From an uncultured Bacteroidales bacterium (GTDB lineage Bacteria > Bacteroidota > Bacteroidia > Bacteroidales > UBA932), in assembly GCA_900317845.1 (NCBI GenBank), contig ONII01000007.1, positions 35,818 through 99,817 of the forward strand: DNA of 64,000 bases, written 5' to 3'. Under the pieces are notes generated by a model, which did no database searches, had not been told where the DNA came from, and saw only the letters and a program-made list of their open reading frames with translations. A program made the translations under genes and the position numbers. Shown here in pieces: positions 44,095 through 53,440 of this stretch (positions within the stretch are counted from its first letter, which is position 1; every line of letters begins with the position of its first letter).

Positions 44095-47000
44095 CTACAA
44101 GTATTCGAGGTTGTCGAGCATGCGGGTGATGAGGGTGCGGAAGCCGGCTTTGAAGGCGTCGTTCTGCTGGTATTCGCGGTAGAGGGACATGTCGCCTTTG
44201 CGCTTTTGGCGGATGATGCGGTCGATGATCATGGCCATAGCGGCTTCGACGGCTTGCTGGTCGGGGTTGCCGATGACGAGACTCTGGTAGTCGGCATCGT
44301 TGGCTACGGCTTTGGTGATGTTTACCAGTTTTTCCTTCTGATCGTCGGGGGTGGCTTCCCAGCCGCGGAACCAGTGCTCGTTGAATTCTTTGATGATTTC
44401 GTCGAGGGGGTCTTTGTTGGGTTCGTCGGTGGGGCCTGCATTTACCATTGTGGCCTTCAGGGGGTCGATGGTGGATTCGCCGGGGTCGAGGACGATGGTT
44501 TCGTTAAGGGCGGTGCGGCGGAGACCATAGGTGTTAAGGTCTACGGAATCCAGGAGGTCCTTGATGTCTTCCATGCCGGGGCCGGTGACGATGAGCTGCG
44601 GGATAAGCAGGCGGAGGAACCAGAAGAGTTTTTCCCAGTCCACTACCTCGTAGTCCATGATGGCGGCAACGCGGGAGTAGATCTTCACGAACTGCTTGCA
44701 CTTCATCTTGAAGTCGGCCTTGCCGTTCTCAGGCCATTCAATTTCGGTGTTGAAGCGGAAGGCGGCACGGTCTATGATGGGTGCGAACTCATCGGCGGGA
44801 GCACCATGGACGTACAGTTCTATAAAGGCGTTCACCTCGTCCATATCAAAGACGCCGAAGCTCAGGAGGGTTGTCTTGAGCTGGTGCAGGATATTGACAT
44901 CGGTGGCCTCGGAGAGCGTGGTTGCCGTGTAGAACGGGTCGAATGCTTCTTTGATGCCTTCCTTAGTGTTGTAGAAGTCCAGGATGAACAGATCCTCGCT
45001 CAATTTCCCAAGTTCCGGTGCGGAACGGTTGAGACGGGACAGAGCCTGCACGGCAAGTACACCGTCCAGGGGCTTGTCGATATACATGGCGGCCAGCTTG
45101 GGCTGATCGAAGCCGGTGATGTATTTGTTGGCCACTACGAGGATGCGGTTCTCGTCCTTATCGAATTCTTCGGCTGTCTTGGTATCCGGGAAGCCGTTAA
45201 TCTGGGCTTCTGTATAATCGCGCCCGCCAACATTCTTGGTGCCGGAGAAGGCGATGAGGATGTTGTAGGGCAGTTTCTTTTCTTTCCGAAGTTCGCTCAG
45301 GGCCATGTAGTATGAGATGGCACACTCGATGTCTTTAGTCACCACCAAGGCTTTTGCGTGGCCCTTTAGTTTGTGGTTACGGTACATTTTGGCATCGAAG
45401 TGCGTGAGCATCACCTCTGCCTTGGCCTTGATGGTCTTGGGCTCTCGTTCCACGTAGCGGCGCAGCATCTTCTGGGCACGCTCGGTTTCGTATTCCGGAT
45501 TACCCTCGATGCTCTTGGTGAGTTCGTAGTAACTGCGGTAGGTGGTGTAGTTAGTGAGCACGTCCAGGATGAATCCTTCCTCGATGGCCTGTTTCATGCT
45601 GTAGAGGTGGAAGGGATGGAACTTGCCTTCTTCATCCTCTGTGCCGAAGCGCTCCAGGGTTTCTTTCTTGGGCGTTGCGGTGAAAGCGAAATAGGAGCAG
45701 TTCTTGCTCATCTTGCGATCCTTCATCAATTTCTCCAGGAGGGCATCGGTGTCTCCTCCATCCTGGTCTGCATCTTTCTGTACGGCAGCATTCAGTTTGT
45801 CCGCCGCAATGCCGGACTGAGAGGAGTGAGCCTCGTCAATGATGATGGCGAAGTTGTGGTCGCTGACGTCAGCAATGGTGTCGCAGATGAAGGGGAACTT
45901 CTGGATGGTGGTGATAATGATGCGTTTCCCTTGCTCGATGGCCGTCTTCAATTCCTTGGAGGAATCTGCATGGGCGACAATCTTGTCGCTGTGACCGAAT
46001 GCCTTGATATTGCCGGTGATCTGTTTGTCCAGCAGGCGGCGGTCGGTGACCACGATGGCAGAATCAAACAGCGCCATATCCACCGCCTTTGCCCTGACGG
46101 CATCCATAGAATCCGGGCATAGGCCGATGAGTTTGTAGGCTAGCCAGGTGATGGAATTGGATTTGCCGGAACCGGCGGAGTGCTCGATGAGGTAGGTCTT
46201 GCCTACACCCACGGAGGCTACGTCTGCGTTCAGTTTTGATACGACATCCAGTTGGTGAAAGCGTGGGAAGATAAGGCGCTTGGCATTGCGCATGATATGC
46301 GGCACCACTTTTCCGGTCTTGGCTTCACCGTAGTCGAACATCACGTAGTTCATCAGGATGTCGGCGATGGTATCTTTCTGCAGGAAGTATTTCCAGATAT
46401 AGGAGGTTTTGTAAGAGCCGTCCTCGCTCACTGGATTACCTGCACCCTGACCATTAGGCAGACCCTTGTTGAAGGGCATAAAGAAAGTATCCTTTCCAGC
46501 CAACTTGGTTGTAAAGTACACTTCATCCTTGTCCAGGGTGAAATGTGCAAGGCAGCGGCCGTAGTTCAGCAGGGGCTCACGGGGATTCCGCTCTTCTTTG
46601 TATTGCTTTTGTCCGTTATACTTAGCCGTCTGGTAGGTCCAGGGATTCTTGAGTTCGAAGGTAAAGAGAGGCAGACCATTCAGGAATACCACCATATCTA
46701 TCTCGTATCCGGGGTTCAGCAGGGAGAAGGTCTGCTGGCGGGTAATGGAGAACTGGTTTTTGGCGTATTTGGCGTGGCTGGCCTGGCTATCGGCAGGTGA
46801 AGGTTTTGGGAAGAACAGGGTGAGGTGGATGTTATCCACGTCGATGCCTTCACGGAGGAGTTTGATGATGCCGAAGTTGGTAATGTCGCTGCTAATCTGA
46901 CGCTCAACGGCAGCCTTAAGATCCTTACCACGATAATCTGCTAGTACATCCTTCTGGGAGGATTCCAGGAAGGACCAGAGCCGACGGGTGTCGATGGCCA

Positions 47001-47169
47001 ACTTGCTGGGCATATCTTTGGGACGGCCCCAGTAGTACTGGTCCGCGCCCGGATGCTGAGCATCAATATCTTCAATGCCGGCGGCCTTCCGTTCCTCTAC
47101 GGTACTGCCCACCAATGCTTTTTCTATCAGGTATTCAAATGCCTGCTCGATGGTCTGTGAAAGCATCAT
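44095..47169 (-). CDS. hsdR: Type I restriction enzyme R subunit
   Basis: The 1024-residue HsdR has the N-terminal endonuclease core with the PD-(D/E)xK elements EIDMVVFLNGLP and FTFELKN near residues 155-175, then superfamily 2 helicase motifs: Walker A SAGSGKSNS near residue 330, DEAHSSQSG, TATPKK, and QALSRLNR. It translocates DNA and cuts when the HsdM-HsdS complex finds unmodified sites. Start overlaps the fic stop (ATGA). Confidence 0.95.
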   Translation of the reverse strand: MMLSQTIEQAFEYLIEKALVGSTVEERKAAGIEDIDAQHPGADQYYWGRPKDMPSKLAIDTRRLWSFLESSQKDVLADYRGKDLKAAVERQISSDITNFGIIKLLREGIDVDNIHLTLFFPKPSPADSQASHAKYAKNQFSITRQQTFSLLNPGYEIDMVVFLNGLPLFTFELKNPWTYQTAKYNGQKQYKEERNPREPLLNYGRCLAHFTLDKDEVYFTTKLAGKDTFFMPFNKGLPNGQGAGNPVSEDGSYKTSYIWKYFLQKDTIADILMNYVMFDYGEAKTGKVVPHIMRNAKRLIFPRFHQLDVVSKLNADVASVGVGKTYLIEHSAGSGKSNSITWLAYKLIGLCPDSMDAVRAKAVDMALFDSAIVVTDRRLLDKQITGNIKAFGHSDKIVAHADSSKELKTAIEQGKRIIITTIQKFPFICDTIADVSDHNFAIIIDEAHSSQSGIAADKLNAAVQKDADQDGGDTDALLEKLMKDRKMSKNCSYFAFTATPKKETLERFGTEDEEGKFHPFHLYSMKQAIEEGFILDVLTNYTTYRSYYELTKSIEGNPEYETERAQKMLRRYVEREPKTIKAKAEVMLTHFDAKMYRNHKLKGHAKALVVTKDIECAISYYMALSELRKEKKLPYNILIAFSGTKNVGGRDYTEAQINGFPDTKTAEEFDKDENRILVVANKYITGFDQPKLAAMYIDKPLDGVLAVQALSRLNRSAPELGKLSEDLFILDFYNTKEGIKEAFDPFYTATTLSEATDVNILHQLKTTLLSFGVFDMDEVNAFIELYVHGAPADEFAPIIDRAAFRFNTEIEWPENGKADFKMKCKQFVKIYSRVAAIMDYEVVDWEKLFWFLRLLIPQLIVTGPGMEDIKDLLDSVDLNTYGLRRTALNETIVLDPGESTIDPLKATMVNAGPTDEPNKDPLDEIIKEFNEHWFRGWEATPDDQKEKLVNITKAVANDADYQSLVIGNPDQQAVEAAMAMIIDRIIRQKRKGDMSLYREYQQNDAFKAGFRTLITRMLDNLEYL

Positions 47170-48341
47170 TTCGCTTCGTTTTTAAGTTCATTCACAAATG
47201 CCAGCCCTTTTGCTGTAAGCAAATACTTCTGGCGAGGATGGCGGGGGGAATCAGGATATAGCATCCTGACAAATCCTTTCCCAATAGCGGGTGAGAGGTA
47301 TAGCTTCAAAAAGCTTTCCCTGTCCTTTAATCCCATCTCTGCCAGCATTTCCTTGACAGACAACTGTTTGTCATTTATCGCATACACCAACTTAATGATA
47401 TTGGCATTGTCGGTGTGCAACTTATCGGGGGCTTGTCGGGTACTTGTCGGGTACTTGCCGGGTGACAATGCCGTGCTTGTCGGGTCTGCGAGATTGGGCT
47501 GAACGCTCCATTCCTGCGAAGGGTGGATATGCAGATAGCGGTTGCGCAAGTCCCACTGTTCGCCTAAAAGGAGGTTGCGGAAGAAGCGCTCCAGATAGAG
47601 CGGGGTGTAGTCAATCCCTTTCACGGCATTCCTGTAATTGGCACGGACCAAGGCATTGCGGAAGTACCAGGAATGGTTTGCAAACATATCGTTGTTTACC
47701 TGGAATCCGATATCCCGCAAATAAAGAATGGTAAAGACAGCTGTCGTACGTGTATTACCTTCGCAAAAAGCGTGGATTTGCCAAATTCCGGATACGAATT
47801 GCGTAATGTGGGATATCAGGTCATCCTTCGTCAGTCCTTTGTAACTGAAGCTGCGCTCCTGCTCGATGTCGTAATCCAATGCCCGGCGCAAGTCTTCCCA
47901 ATTCAGATAATGGACGGTATCGTTCTCCAACACCCATTCTTTTTTGGTGATATCATAATCACGGATTTTGCCGGCATGTTTAAATACGCCTTCAAAAATC
48001 CTCCGGTGCAATGCGATAATTCCTTGCGAGCTAAAGTCAAGGGACGCGGAGGAGAGGATCTTTGTGATGTTGGCCGATACTTTGTCGGCCTCCTGCATCT
48101 GCTCATCGTCCGGTTCACGGGATTGTTTGGACTGGTAGTAAGTTTTTATCAGTTCCCGGGCCTGGTCAATGTCTATCTCGCCTTCGATATGCTTACGGGC
48201 CGTTTCCTTCAGATACTCGGACGTCTTCAGCCCATCGACGGCCTGAAGGCCAATGGCGGTCCGCCAGAGAGTCGCTTTCTCCTTCTTGTCAGGTTCTCCT
48301 TGCCTGATATACTCGTCGAAATCTATGTAGCCGTCTTTCAT
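47166..48341 (-). CDS. Fic-domain protein inside the hsd operon
   Basis: The 391-residue protein has a Fic/DOC domain whose active-site loop reads HAFCEGNTRTTAVF (His190), matching HxFxxGNxR with Ala replacing the usual Pro and Thr replacing the usual second Gly. A C-terminal winged-helix-like region (about 310-391) follows. Fic enzymes AMPylate or otherwise modify proteins. Overlap of ATGA with both hsdS and hsdR shows it is translated as part of the restriction operon. Whether it modifies the Hsd proteins or a host target is unknown. Confidence 0.88.
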   Translation of the reverse strand: MKDGYIDFDEYIRQGEPDKKEKATLWRTAIGLQAVDGLKTSEYLKETARKHIEGEIDIDQARELIKTYYQSKQSREPDDEQMQEADKVSANITKILSSASLDFSSQGIIALHRRIFEGVFKHAGKIRDYDITKKEWVLENDTVHYLNWEDLRRALDYDIEQERSFSYKGLTKDDLISHITQFVSGIWQIHAFCEGNTRTTAVFTILYLRDIGFQVNNDMFANHSWYFRNALVRANYRNAVKGIDYTPLYLERFFRNLLLGEQWDLRNRYLHIHPSQEWSVQPNLADPTSTALSPGKYPTSTRQAPDKLHTDNANIIKLVYAINDKQLSVKEMLAEMGLKDRESFLKLYLSPAIGKGFVRMLYPDSPRHPRQKYLLTAKGLAFVNELKNEAK

Positions 48342-49636
48342 ACAACCTTGACTTTACCTGTAACTACGTCATTGATAATGATTTGCTTGCGCTCCTGAAG
48401 AACCTTAATGAATTCTTTATGGCGCTTCACGCCCTCATCCAACTTCACCACTCTTTCGGTTATATAGTCTGCGATTTCCTTCTGCTCATCAACAGGAGGT
48501 AAAACCACATTAGCGGAATTCAGAATTGTTTGCGTAATGCTGTAAACCTTCACACCATTCACCATGGAACGGAGCTGGCCACGCCAACCGGTGCTTGTGA
48601 AGAGATATGCCAGATAGGGGCCGTATTCTTCATTGTTTTTCTTTGCCAGAATCGTATGATAACCAGCATACACCGGTTCAGAATCAATAAAGACATTATT
48701 GCCGCATCCTTCGAAATCTTCGGAAGTGTCAGCAAATAAGAAATCACCAGGTATAGCCAGCGCCCCTTCTTTACCTTTGGTCAGTAATGCAGGTATATGA
48801 CGAATCAACTCCGGATTAACTGATGCACCCCAGTTATCTTTAGAATGAATCTGTCCATAACTAATAACTGGTTCTCCTTCCTCTTCCAGTTGAGCCTTAG
48901 TGAAAGTAATACCAGTTCTTGTCTTAAAGAGATAGCGGAATGTATTCTTTCTCCAGTGAGCTGGAACAAGACCTATCCAGTCATTTCCACTGTCAATCAT
49001 TTCCACGTCCGGGTTCAAACCATGCAATGCCGCCATGTCAATGATGACCTGCTTTCTTTCATTGAGCAGGTCTATCATGCGCTGCTGATGGGCGATGACT
49101 TCGTCTATCTTGGCGGTGGCGGCATCCAGATAATTAGCAATAGCATCCTGCTCATCTTTTGGAGGGATGGGGATAAGATTCTCGCGTAGCTTTCCATAGT
49201 CTATATTCTGTCCTTCACGAATGCCAGTTACCATCGACTTGAGGAGTTGGATAAAGACTGGAGACTTGCCAAAATACTTAAAATAATTTCCCCGGATGTG
49301 AATAGGGCGGAGTACCGTATAAGCCGGGCTGATTATGCCTCTCTCATGGCTATATTCAACCCCTCCTTGAAAAGACCTTAAACTGATTACAAAATCACCA
49401 ACTTCGACAAGTTTCAGTGTGTCTAACGCTTTTGTTGCCTCTACTGTTCGATTCTCATAATCGGACTTTTTAATCACGCCATGATTCTGAGTTGCGGCCA
49501 ACATCGGTAAAGAAGGAAATCCCTTCTCACTCCTCTCCGAGAAAGAATACTTCATTTTACGCAACTCCCAATGGTATGGAATCGCGCCAAGCCAATCCTG
49601 ATTGGACTCTTTGTATTCTGAATAGGAATTTGTCAT
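48338..49636 (-). CDS. hsdS: Type I restriction specificity subunit
   Basis: The 432-residue HsdS has two target-recognition domains, each followed by a coiled-coil spacer (IPPKDEQDAIANYLDAATAK near residue 170; LPPVDEQKEIADYITERV near residue 380), so it recognises a bipartite DNA site. ATG 49636 is used; the upstream TTG at 49651 would overlap hsdM. Only one specificity gene is visible; no inverted partial copy was found. Confidence 0.92.
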   Translation of the reverse strand: MTNSYSEYKESNQDWLGAIPYHWELRKMKYSFSERSEKGFPSLPMLAATQNHGVIKKSDYENRTVEATKALDTLKLVEVGDFVISLRSFQGGVEYSHERGIISPAYTVLRPIHIRGNYFKYFGKSPVFIQLLKSMVTGIREGQNIDYGKLRENLIPIPPKDEQDAIANYLDAATAKIDEVIAHQQRMIDLLNERKQVIIDMAALHGLNPDVEMIDSGNDWIGLVPAHWRKNTFRYLFKTRTGITFTKAQLEEEGEPVISYGQIHSKDNWGASVNPELIRHIPALLTKGKEGALAIPGDFLFADTSEDFEGCGNNVFIDSEPVYAGYHTILAKKNNEEYGPYLAYLFTSTGWRGQLRSMVNGVKVYSITQTILNSANVVLPPVDEQKEIADYITERVVKLDEGVKRHKEFIKVLQERKQIIINDVVTGKVKVV

Positions 49637-49637
49637 T

Positions 49638-51971
49638 CTACAACAGTTCAAACAGCGATTTGATGTAGCCCTGACTCTTCTGGTCCAGGTCTATAATATC
49701 GGCCTGGTTCTCCTCCAGCGTGCGCAGCGGAACGGGCTTGTAGAAGTACTTGTTGAAGGAAATCTCGCAACCAATCTTGGTGGGCGAGATATTGATCCAT
49801 GCGTCATCCACATAGGGACGGACCTCGCGCTGGAAATACTCGTAGATGTCTTCCTTCACGGGAATCTTCTCTGTATCCCGAAGGTCGGAATCCGGCTCGT
49901 ATTCAATGTACTTGCCCTTTGCTGCCGGGTGGTAGCCATAGTCGGCAAAACGCTCGTGGGGAACCTTGAAAGTGCTTTCCAATGCCTCCAGGTCTTTTGC
50001 ATCGGCCTTGAGTTCTTTCTTCACCACCGGCTTGGCCTCAGGATCTGTTTCCGACATAGCACGGGCAAGGGTCTTCAGCGCCGAAGCGGACAAGCCCAGT
50101 TTCAGTTTTTTGGCGGCAGCATCAATCTTGCCGGTGAAGACCGCATAGTCCATAAAGACATCGTTGCCTATCTCCTTGTGGAGTGCCTTAGCAGCCTCCA
50201 TCAAGGCTTTGCGCTCTTTCCACTTAGCAGCAGCCACAAGCCCGGCCAGTTTCTTGTCGGTGACCTTTATCTCGTTCTCCTGCAGGTATTCCTTGATGTC
50301 GGTCATCACGGATTCCAAGCCAGTGAAGACCTGGTCCTTGTAAGTTTCATACAGCCACTTGGAAAGTTCCAGGTTGCCCTTATCGAACAGCAGCTCATCT
50401 ATCTTGATGGCATTGAACTGGCTGCGGAGACGGAGCGGGCGCTCTATGGTGACGCTGTAGTAACGGAAGTCGTCGCCGTCAAAGACTTTGGATACAACTT
50501 TGTGGTCTCCCTCGACGATTTCTTCATCGGTAAAGTTCTTATGGGCACGGAGAATCATTTCGCGTGCCTTGGGGTCGATGGTGCAGTTGCGGCTGCCCTG
50601 GTTCTTCCGGAGTTTCTCGAAGGCCTGGGAGGCATCGATGAGCTGAATCTTATCTACGTGGTCCCACTGCTTCTTATTGGTGAGGAGCCAGACGTAAGTG
50701 GAGATACCGGTGTTGTAGAAGATGTTGTTCGGCAACTGAATGATGGCTTCCACCAGGTCACTCTCCACCAGGTGGCGGCGGATATTGCTTTCACCACTGC
50801 CGGCGTCTCCTGTGAAGAGGGAGGAACCGTTGTGGATGGATGCAATGCGGCTTCCCTGCGGCTGGAACTCGATGGGTTTCATCTTGTTCACCTCTTCCAG
50901 AATGAAGAGCAGCTGGCCGTCGGAAGTGCGTGGCGTACAATCCAGTACCTCGGCCTCACCTGCAAAGTTCAGGAGCGTAAGGCAGTAGCGGTCGTCCAGC
51001 AGGTCCTTCTCGTGGTATATCTTCTTTTTGTCCTCCTTCCAGGATTTGCCGTACGGAGGATTGGTGAGCATAAACCCGAAGGACTGGTCGGCGAAGTGAT
51101 TCTCGGTAATGGTGTTGCCCAGATGGATGCCTGAGGGGTCAACGCCTTTGATGATGGCGTCGGACTTACAGATGGCATAGGTTTCCGGGTTGATTTCCGT
51201 TCCTGAAAGTTGAATGGCATTTGGATTGACGCCTATGCTGACGAGATATTCCCAGCCCTCCGTGAGCATGCCGCCGGAACCGCAGGCAGGATCGTACAGG
51301 GAGATAATCTTGGGAAGGTTGTCCTTCACAGGTTCGAATACCAGGTGGGCCAGCAGGGTTATGGCGTCACGCGGGGTGAAGTGTTCTCCCGCTTCCTCGT
51401 TGTTTTCTTCGTTGAAACGGCGGAGGAGTTCCTCGAAGATGGTGCCCATGCCGATGTTGGTGAGGGCGGGTATCTTCAGGCCGTCGGGGCCCTTCACATC
51501 TTTATCGGTGAGATTGATGCGGGGGTCGGTGACGCGCTCGATGATGGCCAGCAGGCGGTCGTTATCGGCCAGTTTCTTTGCTTTGGTGAAATAATCGAAG
51601 TTTTTCAGAACGTCCCGGACATTCTCGCTGTAGCCGTTGAGGTATTCGGCAAAATTGTCGTACAAGAGGTCGTTGTTGTCGGTGGCCTGGGATTTCAGTC
51701 GGTTCAGCGTCCACTTGCTGGTGTTGAAATAGCTGAGGCCGGTGATATCCTTTATGGCATCCTCGTCCAGGACTTCCAGTTTCATTTCCTGCTGGGATTT
51801 CACTTCCTCGTCCACTTCTTCTTTTGTGGGCTCCAGGAGGGCATCCAGACGGCGGAGTACAACCATCGGGAGTATAACGTCACGGTACTGGCCACGGAGG
51901 AACACGTCGCGGAGCACGTCGTCCGCAATGTTCCAGATGAGGCTCACCATCTGACTGTGGGAACTTTCCAT
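49638..51971 (-). CDS. hsdM: Type I DNA methyltransferase M subunit
   Basis: The 777-residue HsdM has an N-terminal helical domain, the SAM-binding motif YDPACGSGGML near residue 225, and the catalytic NPPYGKSW motif near residue 305, indicating adenine-N6 methylation. A long C-terminal region (about 600-777), including YFQREVRPYVDDAW, exceeds the usual ~520 residues, as in the longer HsdM class of Bacteroidetes. First gene of the operon; a TAAATTTG element lies 46 bases upstream. Confidence 0.93.
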   Translation of the reverse strand: MESSHSQMVSLIWNIADDVLRDVFLRGQYRDVILPMVVLRRLDALLEPTKEEVDEEVKSQQEMKLEVLDEDAIKDITGLSYFNTSKWTLNRLKSQATDNNDLLYDNFAEYLNGYSENVRDVLKNFDYFTKAKKLADNDRLLAIIERVTDPRINLTDKDVKGPDGLKIPALTNIGMGTIFEELLRRFNEENNEEAGEHFTPRDAITLLAHLVFEPVKDNLPKIISLYDPACGSGGMLTEGWEYLVSIGVNPNAIQLSGTEINPETYAICKSDAIIKGVDPSGIHLGNTITENHFADQSFGFMLTNPPYGKSWKEDKKKIYHEKDLLDDRYCLTLLNFAGEAEVLDCTPRTSDGQLLFILEEVNKMKPIEFQPQGSRIASIHNGSSLFTGDAGSGESNIRRHLVESDLVEAIIQLPNNIFYNTGISTYVWLLTNKKQWDHVDKIQLIDASQAFEKLRKNQGSRNCTIDPKAREMILRAHKNFTDEEIVEGDHKVVSKVFDGDDFRYYSVTIERPLRLRSQFNAIKIDELLFDKGNLELSKWLYETYKDQVFTGLESVMTDIKEYLQENEIKVTDKKLAGLVAAAKWKERKALMEAAKALHKEIGNDVFMDYAVFTGKIDAAAKKLKLGLSASALKTLARAMSETDPEAKPVVKKELKADAKDLEALESTFKVPHERFADYGYHPAAKGKYIEYEPDSDLRDTEKIPVKEDIYEYFQREVRPYVDDAWINISPTKIGCEISFNKYFYKPVPLRTLEENQADIIDLDQKSQGYIKSLFELL

Positions 51972-52016
51972 ATTAAGGGGTTATGTGTGTCTGTGTTGTC
52001 GCGTTACTTATCCTTA

Positions 52017-52024
52017 CAAATTTA
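52017..52024 (-). promoter_or_regulatory. -7 element for the hsd operon
   Basis: TAAATTTG on the minus strand is 46 bases before the hsdM ATG. No standard TTTG is seen upstream. Confidence 0.5.
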
Positions 52025-52120
52025 ACTTTTTTTATGTAAATCCGTATAAGAAAGTGCAATAAAAAGAAATTGTTAAAGTAATTTGACGGACTGTTGTCAG
52101 AAATGCTGACTCCAAAACAC

Positions 52121-52151
52121 AAAAAGCCCCGACACGGTTGGGTGTCGAGGC
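52121..52151 (-). terminator. Intrinsic terminator after the S58 peptidase transcript
   Basis: On the minus strand GCCTCGACAC pairs with GTGTCGGGGC (one mismatch) around a 6-base loop, followed by TTTTTGTGTTTTGG. Confidence 0.8.
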
Positions 52152-52173
52152 GATGGGACAGGGCGGGGTGGAA

Positions 52174-52302
52174 TTACAGCGGCTCGTTGGCGCACTGGTT
52201 GATGCTGTCTATAATGCCGTCTACGTGGATGGTAATGGTCTCCTGGAGGAGGTGGCCTACCTGACAGGGGAGTTTGTTGGCTCTGCGCACGCGTTCTTTC
52301 AC
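52174..52302 (-). CDS. Possible 42-residue ORF between the S58 peptidase and its terminator
   Basis: From GTG 52302 the minus strand reads VKERVRRANKLPCQVGHL, then QETITIHVDGIIDSIN, ending ANEPL at TAA 52176-52174. The pattern looks protein-like, and the frame stays open further upstream into the peptidase gene. The start codon and reality are uncertain; it may be the end of a decayed gene. Confidence 0.3.
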   Translation of the reverse strand: MKERVRRANKLPCQVGHLLQETITIHVDGIIDSINQCANEPL

Positions 52303-52310
52303 GGGGAAGT

Positions 52311-53333
52311 CTATCGCAAAAGAAACGGTCCGGCAGAGTAAATTGCGTCTGCGATAGCCTCTTCCACCAGACTAGCCGAAAGGGCGCCCACGGCATTCAG
52401 GTTGGCCGGAACTTTTTCTTCATCAGGTCCGACGGAGATGGCATAAACGGTGTCTCCATCGGCCGTTGTAAAGGCGGGACTTATACTTCTTGCAAGGCCG
52501 GCCGATGCCATCTGGGAGAGGTGCTTGAGCTGGGCAGGGGTGAAGTCCCCGTTGGTGAATAGGGCAACAAGGGTGGTATTGGTGGTGCCGGAGGGGGTGC
52601 TGATAAACAGATTCTCTTCGGCCGTTTGCAGCAGCGTCGTGTAAGAATCGGCCTCGTCGGATTGCATTCCTGCTATTTTCTTTCCCCGGTAAAAGATATC
52701 TCCATAACTATTGAGGACCACTGCCACTCCTATCTGGAGGGGACCCATCTGAACGGCGGCATACCCGATGCCGGCTTTCTGGGCCAGCGCTAAACCGGCC
52801 GCCTTTCCTACGGTGGCACCTGTTCCGGAGCCTACGCTGCCGCTGAGGGGGTTATTTGCTGTAAAAGACGCCTCGCAGGCCGCATAGCCCATTTTCTCGT
52901 CCGGGCGAACGGTGGCGCTTCGATACCCCAGGTCATAGATGCAACTCTGGCACACGAGGGGTACCAGGGCGCTTCCGGTCTCGTATCCCACACCGTGCTC
53001 TTCCAGGCAGCGCACTACGCCGCCCGATGCCGCCAGGCCATAGGCCGAACCTCCCGAGAAGACCAGGGCGTTGATGGGGTGGTTCCGTTCTACGGCAATC
53101 ACTTCCGTTTCCCTGGAAGCCGGACCGCCGCCGAAAATTTCTACTGCGGCACGTCCCGGGACCGTCAGGCGAAACACCGTCACGCCCGTTCCCGCCGCGT
53201 CATCCTGCGCGTTTCCAACGCTGACTCCCCGAATATCCGAGAAGGGGATGGTCTTCAGGTTGGGAACCTGTCCCTGTACCATAAAGGCCGATACCAGCAG
53301 TACTCCCAAAAAGGTCGAAAGAATTTGTTTCAT
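52311..53333 (-). CDS. P1/DmpA-type (S58) aminopeptidase
   Basis: A 340-residue self-processing hydrolase of family S58 with a signal peptide (MKQILSTFLGVLLVSAFMVQG). Family marks are FSGGSAYGLAASGGV, GSVGSGTGATVGK, VVLNSYGDI and GTTNTTLVALFTN, the region of the cleavage/catalytic Ser-Asn-Thr cluster. S58 enzymes are N-terminal nucleophile hydrolases cut by themselves between alpha and beta chains; members remove D- or beta-amino acids. Secretion is suggested by the signal. ATG 53333 lies just after a promoter at 53357-53364. Confidence 0.85.
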   Translation of the reverse strand: MKQILSTFLGVLLVSAFMVQGQVPNLKTIPFSDIRGVSVGNAQDDAAGTGVTVFRLTVPGRAAVEIFGGGPASRETEVIAVERNHPINALVFSGGSAYGLAASGGVVRCLEEHGVGYETGSALVPLVCQSCIYDLGYRSATVRPDEKMGYAACEASFTANNPLSGSVGSGTGATVGKAAGLALAQKAGIGYAAVQMGPLQIGVAVVLNSYGDIFYRGKKIAGMQSDEADSYTTLLQTAEENLFISTPSGTTNTTLVALFTNGDFTPAQLKHLSQMASAGLARSISPAFTTADGDTVYAISVGPDEEKVPANLNAVGALSASLVEEAIADAIYSAGPFLLR

Positions 53334-53356
53334 AGCGAATATGTCGTATAATATGA

Positions 53357-53364
53357 CAAAGATA
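53357..53364 (-). promoter_or_regulatory. -7 element of the S58 peptidase gene
   Basis: TATCTTTG on the minus strand, 23 bases before the ATG at 53333. Confidence 0.6.
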
Positions 53365-53440
53365 CACATTTATCAGATATCTGGCTGCGACCGAAAAACT
53401 TTCACCTAAAGTTCTGCCGATGTTCATTACTTTCCACTTT

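Noticed and set aside
48338-51971. Phase-variable hsdS by recombinase inversion
   Set aside because: Only one hsdS is present and no inverted partial copy or short inverted repeats were found, although a tyrosine recombinase is 4 kb away.
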